Shown: positions 1 to 9,990 of the stretch, in pieces
Layout of the letters: each line of letters begins with the position of its first letter
Position numbering within the stretch: position 1 is the first letter of the stretch
NCBI GenBank assembly: GCA_005408345.1
Contig: SEMN01000456.1
Location: forward strand, 1-64,000
DNA: 64,000 nucleotides
Direction of reading: 5' to 3'
Origin: Macquaria australasica
Lineage: Eukaryota; Chordata; Actinopteri; Centrarchiformes; Percichthyidae
Notes under the pieces: generated by a model
What the model saw: only the letters and a program-made list of their open reading frames with translations
Told to the model about the DNA's origin: nothing
The model's database searches: none
Translations under genes and position numbers: made by a program

Positions 1-250
1 CGTTAGCTGCGGTCATCTCTAATTAAACCAAACGTTAGCTGCGTTCATCTCTAATTAAACCAAACGTTAACTGCGGTCATCTCTAATTAAACCAAACGTT
101 AACTGCGTTCATCTCTAATTAAACCAAACGTTAGCTGCGTTCATCTCTAATTAAACCAAACGTTAGCTGCGGTCATCTCTAATTAAACCAAACGTTAACT
201 GCGTTCATCTCTAATTAAACCAAACGTTAACTGCGTTCATCTCTAATTAA
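1..250 (+). repeat. 32-bp satellite array, regular left block
   Basis: Head-to-tail copies of a 32-bp unit that begins CGTTAGCTGCGGTCATCTCT and ends in AATTAAACCAAA. Units differ mainly at two sites: G or A in CGTTA(G/A)C, and G or T in GCG(G/T)TC. All four combinations occur in the first four units. The array starts at base 1, so it probably extends beyond the window. No ORF or transcription signal is seen. Whether it is centromeric, subtelomeric or a local minisatellite cannot be told from this window. Confidence 0.95.
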
Positions 251-839
251 TAGCGTTAACTAGATTTCATCTCTAATTAAACCAGCGTTAGCTTCGTTCA
301 TCTCTATTAAACCAAGCGTTAACTGGAATTTAAATACTCTAATTAAACCAAGCGTTAGCTCACGGTCGTCTCTAATTCAAACCAAAAGCGTTAACAGGTT
401 CATCTCTAAATTAAACCAGCGTTAACTGGATTAAATACTGAGTAAATAGCGTTATGCGTTCATCTCTAATTAAACCAATTGCTTCGTTTAAATACTCTAT
501 AATTGACAAGCGTTAATAGTTCATCTAATTAAACTAGCGTTAACTTTCGCGGTCATCTCTAATTAAACCAAGCGTTAGCTGGTTTCGTCTCCTGAGTAAA
601 CCAAGCGTTAGCTTCGTTTCATCTCTAATTAAACCAAAGCGTTAACTGCGGTCTGTCTCTGAACAAACCAAGCGTTAACCTTTCTGCGTTCATCTAATTA
701 AACCAAGCGTTAGCTCGCGTTCATCTCTAATTAAACCATAGCGTTAGCTGCGTTCATCTCTCTAATTAAACCAAAAGCGTTAACTGCGTTCTGTCTCTAA
801 TTAAACCAAAAGCGTTATGCGGTCTCTAATTAAACCAAA
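251..839 (+). repeat. 32-bp satellite, degenerate middle block
   Basis: The same unit is recognisable (GCGTTA, CATCTCTAATTAAACCA) but spacing and sequence are irregular, with insertions such as AAATACTCT, deletions, and lost GCTGCG cores. It lies between two nearly perfect blocks. Array interiors are usually homogenised and edges degenerate, so this order is unusual. It could be an old core preserved between newer expansions, or a poorly resolved assembly consensus. Confidence 0.85.
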
Positions 840-1611
840 CGTTAGCTGCGGTCATCTCTAATTAAACCAAACGTTAGCTGCGGTCATCTCTAATTAAACC
901 AAACGTTAGCTGCGGTCATCTCTAATTAAACCAAACGTTAACTGCGTTCATCTCTAATTAAACCAAACGTTAGCTGCGTTCATCTCTAATTAAACCAAAC
1001 GTTAGCTGCGTTCATCTCTAATTAAACCAAACGTTAGCTGCGTTCATCTCTAATTAAACCAAACGTTAGCTGCGGTCATCTCTAATTAAACCAAACGTTA
1101 ACTGCGTTCATCTCTAATTAAACCAAACGTTAACTGCGTTCATCTCTAATTAAACCAAACGTTAACTGCGTTCATCTCTAATTAAACCAAACGTTAACTG
1201 CGTTCATCTCTAATTAAACCAAACGTTAACTGCGTTCATCTCTAATTAAACCAAACGTTAACTGCGTTCATCTCTAATTAAACCAAACGTTAGCTGCGTT
1301 CATCTCTAATTAAACCAAACGTTAGCTGCGTTCATCTCTAATTAAACCAAACGTTAGCTGCGTTCATCTCTAATTAAACCAAACGTTAACTGCGTCATCT
1401 CTAATTAAACCAAACGTTAGCTGCGGTCATCTCTAATTAAACCAAACGTTAGCTGCGTTCATCTCTAATTAAACCAAACGTTAGCTGCGTTCATCTCTAA
1501 TTAAACCAAACGTTAACTGCGTCATCTCTAATTAAACCAAACGTTAACTGCGTTCATCTCTAATTAAACCAAACGTTAACTGCGGTCATCTCTAATTAAA
1601 CCAAACGTTAG
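840..1611 (+). repeat. 32-bp satellite array, regular right block
   Basis: About 24 near-identical 32-bp units. Runs of one variant type are clear, for example six successive A/T units around 1095-1290. A one-base-shorter unit (CTGCGTCATC instead of CTGCGTTCATC) occurs twice, near 1383 and 1511, each time after G/T units. This suggests block duplication inside the array. It ends in unique sequence at GCTTCGTCTGG. Confidence 0.95.
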
Positions 1612-1980
1612 CTTCGTCTGGTCACGTTGTGTTGGGTCGTGCGCACACTGGAGCAAAGCTAACGTTAGCTTAGCCATTTAAAACGGACGTTATCGGGCTT
1701 TTCGGCAGGCTCCTGATCGTGCAACCGTTTTCACATCGTCGTTCCAGTTGGTACATAACGAGCCCGACCTACCATGTCTCTGTGTTATGTTCCGTTTCTG
1801 GTAAATGTTAGGATCATAACTTTTGACCTCTCATGTTGTCGTCCCTCTCTGGCTCTGTTTGCGCCGGAAATGGCGCAGGACTGTCGTAAAACACCGGTCC
1901 CCTCCAACCCCGCCTGCAAGACTTTTTAAATCCGCTTATTATTCGAAAGTCATGTTAGCTGATGTGCAATTAAGCATTTA
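1612..1980. promoter_or_regulatory. CpG-rich promoter-like segment between two arrays
   Basis: Unique DNA with roughly 25 CpG dinucleotides by hand count between 1613 and 1950, against a CpG-poor background. At 1861-1876 the sequence GCGCCGGAAATGGCGC joins an ETS-type site (CCGGAA) to a YY1-type site (AAATGGCG), a pairing typical of TATA-less housekeeping promoters. A 16-bp perfect palindrome, AAGCTAACGTTAGCTT, sits at 1656-1671. A possible first exon with a strong splice donor follows directly. Promoter function and direction are inferred; a CpG-rich relic of the neighbouring satellite is the alternative. Confidence 0.4.
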
Positions 1981-2017
1981 ATGGCACTGCAGGCAGCTGA
2001 ACAGGAAGCTGGAGCGG
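1981..2017 (+). CDS. candidate first coding exon (very tentative)
   Basis: An ATG at 1981 opens 12 codons (MALQAAEQEAGA) plus one base, then meets a near-consensus splice donor, CGG|GTGAGT, at 2018. It lies about 105 bp downstream of the ETS/YY1-like motif. Phase 1 matches the exon-like block at 6618-6697, whose reading frame stays open until a TAG on its last three bases. The implied product would be under 40 residues, so a 5' UTR with an upstream ORF, or a noncoding RNA, is more likely than a protein gene. No family is recognised. Confidence 0.2.
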
Positions 2018-2186
2018 GTGAGTTATATGTAATGTTTGCTGGTCACAAGTGGCTTTACTGCACAGTATAAATGCTCAAATGTTGTGTAGCTCAAGTCAGT
2101 GAGAGCTGATAAAAATGTTAATATTAGCCACTGTAAGCTACTGGTCATACCAGACCAACTACAGCTGCAGCAGCAAAACCCCAGAG
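2018..2186. other. short unique spacer before pentamer array
   Basis: Unique sequence starting with the donor-like GTGAGT and running into the array. Its last part (CAGCTGCAGCAGCAAAACC) already contains AGCT-like words from which the array may have grown. Nothing else is seen. Confidence 0.5.
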
Positions 2187-5100
2187 TGAGCTGGGCTGAG
2201 CTGAGCTGAACTGGGCTGAGCTGAACTGGGCTGAGCTGGACTGAGCTGAGCAGAACTGGACTGAGCTGAGCTGAGATGAGATGAGCTGAACTGAGCTGAG
2301 CTGGACTGAGCTGAGCTGGACTGAGCTGAGCTGAACTGGACTGAGCTGAGCTGAACTTAACTGAGCTGAGCTGGACTGAGCTGAGCTGGACTGAGCTGAA
2401 CTGGACTGAGCTGAACTGAGATGAGCTGAGCTGAACTTAACTGAACTGAAGTGAACTGAGCTGAGCTGAGCTGAGCTGAGCTGAACTGGGCTGAAGTGAG
2501 CTGAGCTGAACTGGACTGAGCTGAGATGAGCTGAACTGAGCTGAACTGAGCTGAACTGAGCTGAACTGGACTGAGCTGAGCTGAACTGAGCTGAGATGAG
2601 CTGAACTGAGCTGAGCTGAGATGAGATGAGCTGAACTGAGATGAGCTGGACTGAGCTGAGCTGAACTGGACTGAGCTGAGCTGAGATGAGATGAGCTGAA
2701 CTGAGCTGGACTGAGCTGAGCTGAACTGGACTGAGCTGAGCTGAACTTAACTGAGCTGAGCTGGACTGAGCTGAACTGGACTGAGCTGAACTGAGATGAG
2801 CTGAGCTGAACTTAACTGAACTGAAGTGAACTGAGCTGAGCTGAACTGAGCTGAGCTGAACTGGACTGAGCTGAGCTGAGATGAGATGAGCTGAACTGAG
2901 CTGAGCTGGACTGAGCTGAGCTGGACTGAGCTGAGCTGAACTGGACTGAGCTGAGCTGAACTTAACTGAGCTGAGCTGGACTGAGCTGAGCTGGACTGAG
3001 CTGAACTGGACTGAGCTGAACTGAGATGAGCTGAGCTGAACTTAACTGAACTGAAGTGAACTGAGCTGAGCTGAGCTGAGCTGAGCTGAACTGGGCTGAA
3101 GTGAGCTGAGCTGAACTGGACTGAGCTGAACTGAGCTGAACTGAGCTGAACTGAGCTGAACTGAGCTGAACTGGACTGAGCTGAGCTGAACTGAGCTGAG
3201 ATGAGCTGAACTGAGCTGAGCTGAGATGAGATGAGCTGAACTGAGATGAGCTGGACTGAGCTGAGCTGGACTGAGCTGAGCTGAACTGGACTGAGCTGAG
3301 CTGAGATGAGATGAGCTGAACTGAGCTGGACTGAGCTGAGCTGAACTGGACTGAGCTGAGCTGAACTTAACTGAGCTGAGCTGGACTGAGCTGAACTGGA
3401 CTGAGCTGAACTGAGATGAGCTGAGCTGAACTTAACTGAACTGAAGTGAACTGAGCTGAGCTGAACTGAGCTGAGCTGAACTGGACTGAGCTGAGCTGAG
3501 CTGAACTGGGCTGAAGTGAGCTGAGCTGAACTGGACTGAGCTGAGATGAGCTGAACTGAGCTGAACTGAGCTGAACTGGACTGAGCTGAGATGAGCTGAA
3601 CTGAGATGAGCTGGACTGAGCTGAGATGAGCTGAACTGAGCTGAGCTGAAATGAGCTGAGCTGAACTGAGCTGAGATGAGCTGAACTGAGCTGAACTGGA
3701 CTGAGCTGAACTGGACTGAACTGAACTGAGCTGAGCTGAGCTGAACTTAACTGAGCTGAACTTAACTGAGCTGAACTGAACTGAACTTAACTGAACTGAG
3801 CTGAACTGAACTGAGCTGAGCTGAACTGAGCTGAACTGGACTGAGCTGAGATGAGCTGAGCTGAGCTGAACTGAACTGAACTGGACTGAGCTGAGATGAG
3901 CTGAACTGAGCTGAGCTGGACTGAGCTGAGATGAGCTGAACTGAGCTGAGCTGAAATGAGCTGAGCTGAACTGAGCTGAGATGAGCTGAACTGAGCTGAA
4001 CTGGACTGAGCTGAACTGGGCTGAGCTGGACTGAGCTGAGCTGAGATGAGATGAGCTGAACTGAGATGAGCTGGACTGAGCTGAGCTGGACTGAGCTGAG
4101 CTGAACTGGACTGAGCTGAGCTGAGATGAGATGAGCTGAACTGAGCTGGACTGAGCTGAGCTGAACTGGACTGAGCTGAGCTGAACTTAACTGAGCTGAG
4201 CTGGACTGAGCTGAACTGGACTGAGCTGAACTGAGATGAGCTGAGCTGAACTTAACTGAACTGAAGTGAACTGAGCTGAGCTGAACTGAGCTGAGCTGAA
4301 CTGGACTGAGCTGAGCTGAGCTGAACTGGGCTGAAGTGAGCTGAACTGGACTGAGCTGAGATGAGCTGAACTGAGCTGAACTGAGCTGAACTGGACTGAG
4401 CTGAGATGAGCTGAACTGAGATGAGCTGAACTGAGCTGAGCTGGACTGAGCTGAGATGAGCTGAACTGAGCTGAGCTGAAATGAGCTGAGCTGAACTGAG
4501 CTGAGATGAGCTGAACTGAGCTGAACTGGACTGAACTGAACTGAGCTGAGCTGAGCTGAACTTAACTGAGCTGAACTTAACTGAGCTGAACTGAACTGAA
4601 CTTAACTGAGCTGAGCTGAACTGAACTGAGCTGAACTGAACTGAGCTGAGCTGAGCTGAGCTGAACTGAGCTGAACTGGACTGAGCTGAGATGAGCTGAG
4701 CTGAGCTGAACTGAACTGGACTGAGCTGAGATGAGCTGAACTGAGATGAGCTGAACTGAGCTGAGCTGGACTGAGCTGAGATGAGCTGAACTGAGCTGAG
4801 CTGAAATGAGCTGAGCTGAACTGAGCTGAGATGAGCTGAACTGAGCTGAACTGGACTGAGCTGAACTGGGCTGAGCTGGACTGAGCTGAGCTGAACTGGA
4901 CTGAGCTGAGCTGAGATGAGATGAGCTGAACTGAGCTGAGCTGGACTGAGCTGAGCTGGACTGAGCTGAGCTGAACTGGACTGAGCTGAGCTGAACTTAA
5001 CTGAGCTGAGCTGGACTGAGCTGAGCTGGACTGAGCTGAACTGGACTGAGCTGAACTGAGATGAGCTGAGCTGAACTTAACTGAACTGAAGTGAACTGAG

Positions 5101-6427
5101 AGCTGGAGCTGAACTGAGCTAGGCTGAACTGGACTGAGCTGAGCTGAGAAGCTGAGAACTGGGCACAAGTGAGCTGAGCTGAACTGGACTGAGGCTGAGA
5201 TAGGCTGGACTGAGCTGAGAACTGAGCTGAACTGTGGACTGAGCTGAGCTGAACTGAGCTGGTAAGGTGAGAACTGAGCTGAGGCTGAAGTGAGATGAGC
5301 TGGGAACTGAGATGAGCTGGACTGGAGCTGAACTGGACTGGAGCTGAAGGCTGAGATGAGATGAGCTGAACTGAGCTGGACTGAGCTGAGAGCTGAACTG
5401 GACTGAGCTGAGGCTGAACTTAACTGAGCTGAGCTGGACTACAAGGCTGAACTGAGATGAGCTGAGAGCTGAACTTAACTGAACTGAAGTGAGCTGAGCT
5501 GAACTGAGCTGAGCTGAACTGGACTGAGCTGAGCTGAGCTGAGCTGAACTGGGCTGAAGTGAGCTGAGCTGAACTGGACTGAGCTGAGATGAGCTGAACT
5601 GAGCTGAACTGAGCTGAACTGGACTGAGCTGAGATGAGCTGAACTGAGATGAGCTGAACTGAGCTGAGCTGGACTGAGCTGAGATGAGCTGAACTGAGCT
5701 GAGCTGAACTGAGCTGAGCTGAAATGAGCTGAGCTGAACTGAGCTGAGATGAGCTGAACTGAGCTGAACTGGACTGAGCTGAACTGGACTGAACTGAACT
5801 AAGCTGAGCTGAGCTGAACTTAACTGAGCTGAACTTAACTGAGCTGAACTGAACTGAACTTAACTGAGCTGAGCTGAACTGAGCTGAACTGAACTGAGCT
5901 GAGCTGAGCTGAGCTGAGCTGAACTGAGCTGAACTGGACTGAGCTGAGCTGAACTGAACTGAACTGGACTGAGCTGAGATGAGCTGAACTGAGATGAGCT
6001 GAACTGAGCTGAGCTGAAATGAGCTGAGCTGAACTGAGCTGAGATGAGCTGAACTGAGCTGAACTGGACTGAGCTGAACTGGACTGAACTGAACTGAGCT
6101 GAGCTGAGCTGAACTTAACTGAGCTGAACTTAACTGAGCTGAACTGGACTGAGCTGAACTGAGATGAGCTGAACTGAACTGAACTTAACTGAGCTGAGCT
6201 GAACTGAACTGAGCTGAGCTGAACTGAGCTGAACTGGACTGAGCTGAACTGGACTGAACTGAACTGAGCTGAGCTGAGCTGAACTTAACTGAGCTGAACT
6301 TAACTGAGCTGAACTGGACTGAGCTGAACTGAGATGAGCTGAACTGAACTGAACTTAACTGAACTGAGCTGAACTGGACTGAGCTGAACTGAGCTGAGCT
6401 GAGCTGAACTTAACTGAGCTGAGCTGA
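2187..6427 (+). repeat. 4.2 kb CTGAG-type pentanucleotide array
   Basis: Essentially uninterrupted tandem pentamers, mostly CTGAG and CTGAA, with CTGGA, CTGGG, ATGAG, CTTAA and AAGTG-type variants. From 2191 to 5100 every ten-base block stays in the same phase, so variation is by substitution or whole-unit change. Long exact internal copies exist: 2221-2460 matches 4861-5100 with one mismatch (offset 2640); 3211-3520 matches 4031-4340 (offset 820); about 2642-2880 matches 3262-3500 (offset 620). The motif AGCT is extremely dense. The plus strand is full of TGA stops; the minus strand is open for long stretches only because of the periodicity, reading as a repeated QLSSA-type peptide. Confidence 0.97.
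5101..5490 (+). repeat. phase-broken segment inside pentamer array
   Basis: Here, unlike the block before it, the array has one- to three-base insertions and deletions (AGAGCTGGAGCT, CTGAGAAGCTGAGAACTGG, GGTAAGGTGAG), so the five-base phase slips repeatedly. After 5490 a new stable phase runs to 6427. It resembles the degenerate block in the 32-bp satellite at 251-839. Either real decay or consensus error from long-read assembly could produce it. Confidence 0.8.
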
Positions 6428-6617
6428 TCAAGGGTGCAATTAGTTGATTATGAATTACTCTTCATTTGAAAGAGAAAGTGTTTATTTATCCTTTCAAAAC
6501 TTATAGTCTTACTTTAAGTCAACACAATTAAAACAATAAATAAAAGTTAATTCAACTGTTGTGTAATGGTTTGGTTGTTTTATTTTTTAAGTTTTTTAAT
6601 TTTATTTTAACCCACAG
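6428..6617. other. AT-rich unique DNA with splice-acceptor-like end
   Basis: AT-rich sequence with no repeat unit. Its end, TTTTATTTTAACCCACAG (AG at 6616-6617), has a pyrimidine-rich tract and CAG typical of a 3' splice site. Confidence 0.4.
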
Positions 6618-6697
6618 GAAGAAGAGCTGCAGGGAATACACTGAGAATTCACATCCAGGCCTCTGCAGTCAGTTTCTTGGTTGAAAGGGTTGTGTAG
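6618..6697 (+). other. candidate 80-bp internal exon
   Basis: Bounded on the left by a good acceptor (CACAG at 6613-6617) and on the right by a perfect-looking donor, TAG|GTGAGT (GT at 6698-6699). Entered in phase 1, as an exon ending at 2017 would require, 25 codons stay open and a TAG falls on bases 6695-6697. Read this way the intron is about 4.6 kb and consists almost entirely of the pentamer array. A transcript is not shown; an 80-bp block with two good sites can arise by chance. Confidence 0.25.
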
Positions 6698-7964
6698 GTG
6701 AGTTGTTAGCTGATTTGGGATTTTACCCTTTTTTCAATGGGTCTTTTATTTCTCCACCTTTGTGCTAACTGAAAATTGTATGTGTTGTGTGAAAACAGTG
6801 TTTTAATCTGTTACCAAACAAACTGTATACATTATGAGTTATAACTCGGCATCCTACACAATGCGTGTGTCTGTGTTGGAGAAGAGCTTTTGTCTGTCAT
6901 CTCACTGGCTCAGAGTTTGTGTGTAATGTAATTTAGGTCCTACATGATTACAAAAATGAGTATACTATCACTTTACCCACAGACGCACGTCCACTTAGTT
7001 CTTTTGGAGAAAACGGGCACAATGATTTTAACAGCACACTTGTCGCATTTCAGTCAATGGGCCACTCAAAGTATGGTACTTCCCATATGCTGAACATACA
7101 CATCTGATTGAAAAGCTCTCCTCAGTACTGGGCGAGCATGTATGGACTGCTTGACTGACATCTTCATCACTCCCCTGTTTGCTTTGTTGCAACTGTTAGG
7201 GTGGGGCAAATTACACCATATCACTATTAGTACATTGAGTCCAGTGACGTCAGGTAAATCCCAGCACAACTCCGCCCACCTTCGACCTAAGCAGAGGTCT
7301 AACTGGCCAGAATAACACCTGTGTGGGTGTGCAGGGCCTTCAAGTAATGATTTCCTCATATGGATAAGCTGATAATGTAAATCCTTTTTGTTACCTTTCA
7401 TACACTACACTCTGTTTAAATTGTCCCAGGCAAGTTCTAGTTTCGTACATTAGATTAGTTATGTAATTTTGATATATGGCACTTTGTGAGCAATGCCGGC
7501 TGTTATATCCTCATTTGATGGTACAAGATCCATCTCTGATTGCAGAAGGGAAACTGCATCGGAAACACTGCTTTTTAAAAAAATGAGAAATACAAGTGTT
7601 GAAGATGATTAGATGGATGTAACAATAGACGGCTTAATGTCTAGCCTCTCTAGTGCATCCAATTGTAGACATTTAGACATTAAATGACACTGAAACTGAC
7701 TATAATAGTGATGAGGCACACAGAGTTTGGGTCTTTCAACTACAGCACAATGTTAATTCTTGTGAACGATCTTGGCAGCTATACGTTTTGTTCCACTTAG
7801 ACAAGAGAGGTGCTGGACAAGCTTGTCATATTCTTCTACCTACTGTTTAATACCCATAAAATATCAGCAGTTCAGTGCAAATGAACATCCTTGATCTTGC
7901 TGGTAAACATTACGTCATTATCTGTCTTCTATTGTTTTCTTACATACCTACAGTTACAGTATAT
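6698..7964. other. unassigned noncoding DNA
   Basis: AT-rich unique sequence with short chance reading frames only, including an unremarkable one on the minus strand at 7066-7401. No repeat, RNA gene or regulatory motif is recognised. Confidence 0.6.
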
Positions 7965-8150
7965 AGGGCTGCGACCAGTTATTTTCATTATTGATGAATC
8001 TGTTGATTATTTTTCCAATTAATTGCATAAACATTTAGCCAAAAACCATCAGAAAAAAGTAAAAAAATGGCCATCACTATTTCCCAGAGCTTAAGGTGAC
8101 TTTTGTCTTACTTAAAGTCGAGAATCCGGGGATATTTAGTTTACAGTGAT
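7965..8150 (+). repeat. decayed interspersed repeat of the GGGCTGCAACTAACGATT type
   Basis: GGGCTGCGACCAGTTATTTT, then ATTATTGATGAATCTGTTGA, then an ATCAGAAAAAAGTAAAAAAA-like stretch and TTTCCCAGAGC. The order of these blocks matches a very common perch-like fish repeat known to me from memory. A second, shorter copy in the opposite direction is at 52678-52770. Class uncertain, probably a nonautonomous element. No ends or target duplications are visible. Confidence 0.6.
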
Positions 8151-9330
8151 GTAAAACGGCTTCCTTTTGGATGAAAACAAAGCGGTAAAAATGACTGGAA
8201 CCTTATGGAAGATGAGTAGTGGCACCATGCTCATAAGCTTATATATCGTATGTTTCACTTCCAACAATAAGATAACTCACACTGATAGATTATCCTTGCT
8301 TCTGAAGGAGAAACAGGTAGTAAAAGTGGAGTTATGTGGCCTCATGCTGTCGGAGGACTGGCTAAATGGATCTGTGAAGCTAACAATGCTAGCTTAATGA
8401 ATGGAATCTAATGGGGAAACAGCTAGTTCAATGCTAATTATGCTAGCAAACTTTCAAGTGATCGAAACGATAACTAATGTCCAGGTTATCAATTTATGAG
8501 GTTTATTTTATGGATGTTAAACTTGTCAACTCATGGTTCAAAGTATACAGATGAACCGTTCCCCTCATGACATGTTAGCTAAGTAACGTATACTGGTAGA
8601 TCCTTTTCATTTTCTGAACAGAGTTATGTTGTTTAACCCCTCCCAAACCCAAGTGCAAACCAATGAAATCGACGTTTAACTGCACCCAAATCTGAAAGTT
8701 AAACCAATCAAACTGTGGTGGGTGGGATTAAAGTTCTGCAGCCAGGTATACCTGATTTAAGATGCTTGAACCAGTGAATGTTTGACATTTTTGTTTGATG
8801 AATGACTTAAAAACTTGTGCTTCTTTAATCTTCATACAGATTGATTACAATACAACACATACAGTACAGGGAGGGCTGCTCACATAGAAGGCATAACATG
8901 CAGGTAGGGCTCACAGGTAAAACAGAGTGAGAGAGATACAATGGGGTGTATCACATACCAGCAGCAGGCCTCTGGATAAAACAACAGCTGTATGTTGCAG
9001 TGACATGCAGTGACAGTCTCATGCAGCTCGCCCGCAGCTAAACCAGAGTCTGCTGCTACACTGAGGCGCCCTGGCTCGGGGTGATGGCTAGTTATAGGAC
9101 CAAAGATGCTGTGAACATCTGCAGGCTGTCTGTAAGGAGCAATTTAAACCCCAACGTGCCCTGCTGTGTCTTTCCTACCATTGGACCGAAACACGACAGC
9201 AGCTAACACAATGGGACAGTGAAGGGCCTAATTATTGCCCCTATCATTTGCATAATTACAATGTTTTTTCTGAGGCAGGGGCAGTATAGAAATTGTAAAT
9301 TGTAGTGGACCCGCTGTCTCTCCTTAGTGG
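8151..9330. other. unassigned noncoding DNA
   Basis: Unique AT-rich DNA. Several GCTAGC/TGCTAAT words cluster at 8380-8450 as in other fish repeats, but no element is delimited. Short reading frames (for example 8167-8397) show no domain. Confidence 0.55.
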
Positions 9331-9990
9331 AAGTCATATTTCAGTGGAGAGAGCCTGTTCTGCTAGCCAGGCAGCCAGGCTCAGGCAAGAGGTCCCAATC
9401 AGCCAGCCTCACAGACTGCTCATTCAATAGGATTTAAAAAGCCAACTGTGTGGAGAAATGAGAGTTTTGCCCCCCAAATCATATGGAATTACAGTGCTGG
9501 TTGCATATGGGGGGAGCCAGTGGCTGGCACAAAAGCCCACAGGAAGCAGCTATTTCTGTGTGTTTTATTAACCCAACCAAGCAATTTAATTCTTTTGTTC
9601 GGGGGAGTTCTACTTCATTGATTAACAAAAGCGGGGATATAATTTTTTCAGCCCCTTTTGAAAAGCCTGAAATGTCAAGCCTTTTAAAGGAGATTATTCT
9701 GCCTGTGTGCGATGAATAGAGCCCAGAGTAACCTTTTGTCTACAATTAAATATTCCAGCATAAATATAAAAGAAAATCAGAGATGGGGAAGATTGAGTCA
9801 GGAGAGATTGGAGAGGTAGATCCTCTGCCCGATAGTGGCAACAGCCTGGCTCTAATTAGATATGCCAGGCGGGCTGTGAGCAGTCACTCTCCACAGCACG
9901 CCGAGAGAGGAGGCAGCCTGAGAGAGGAGGACAGAGGAAACCTATCTGCTCATCTGTCTGTCCAGCGCCTTCCTCTGGGCATCCACAAGG
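9331..9990. promoter_or_regulatory. conserved-element-like island 1
   Basis: A 650-bp block without simple repeats and with dense developmental-factor-like words: ATTGATTAACAAAAG at 9618-9632 (homeodomain plus SOX/TCF-like), and TCTAATTAGATATG at 9850-9863. Two successive plus-strand reading frames (9483-9719 and 9783-10043) are open here, but neither shows a domain. Such openness is common in conserved noncoding elements. An AAG|GTATTT donor-like site follows at 9989-9990, so a 5' noncoding exon is an alternative. Conservation was not testable. Confidence 0.3.

Noticed and set aside
1..1611. CRISPR-like array (regular ~32-bp units)
   Set aside because: Units are contiguous with no unique spacers, in a vertebrate context.
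4602..5168. 188-codon minus-strand open frame
   Set aside because: It is the necessary translation of a 5-bp repeat without minus-strand stops. Its start lies in the scrambled segment and no promoter is seen.
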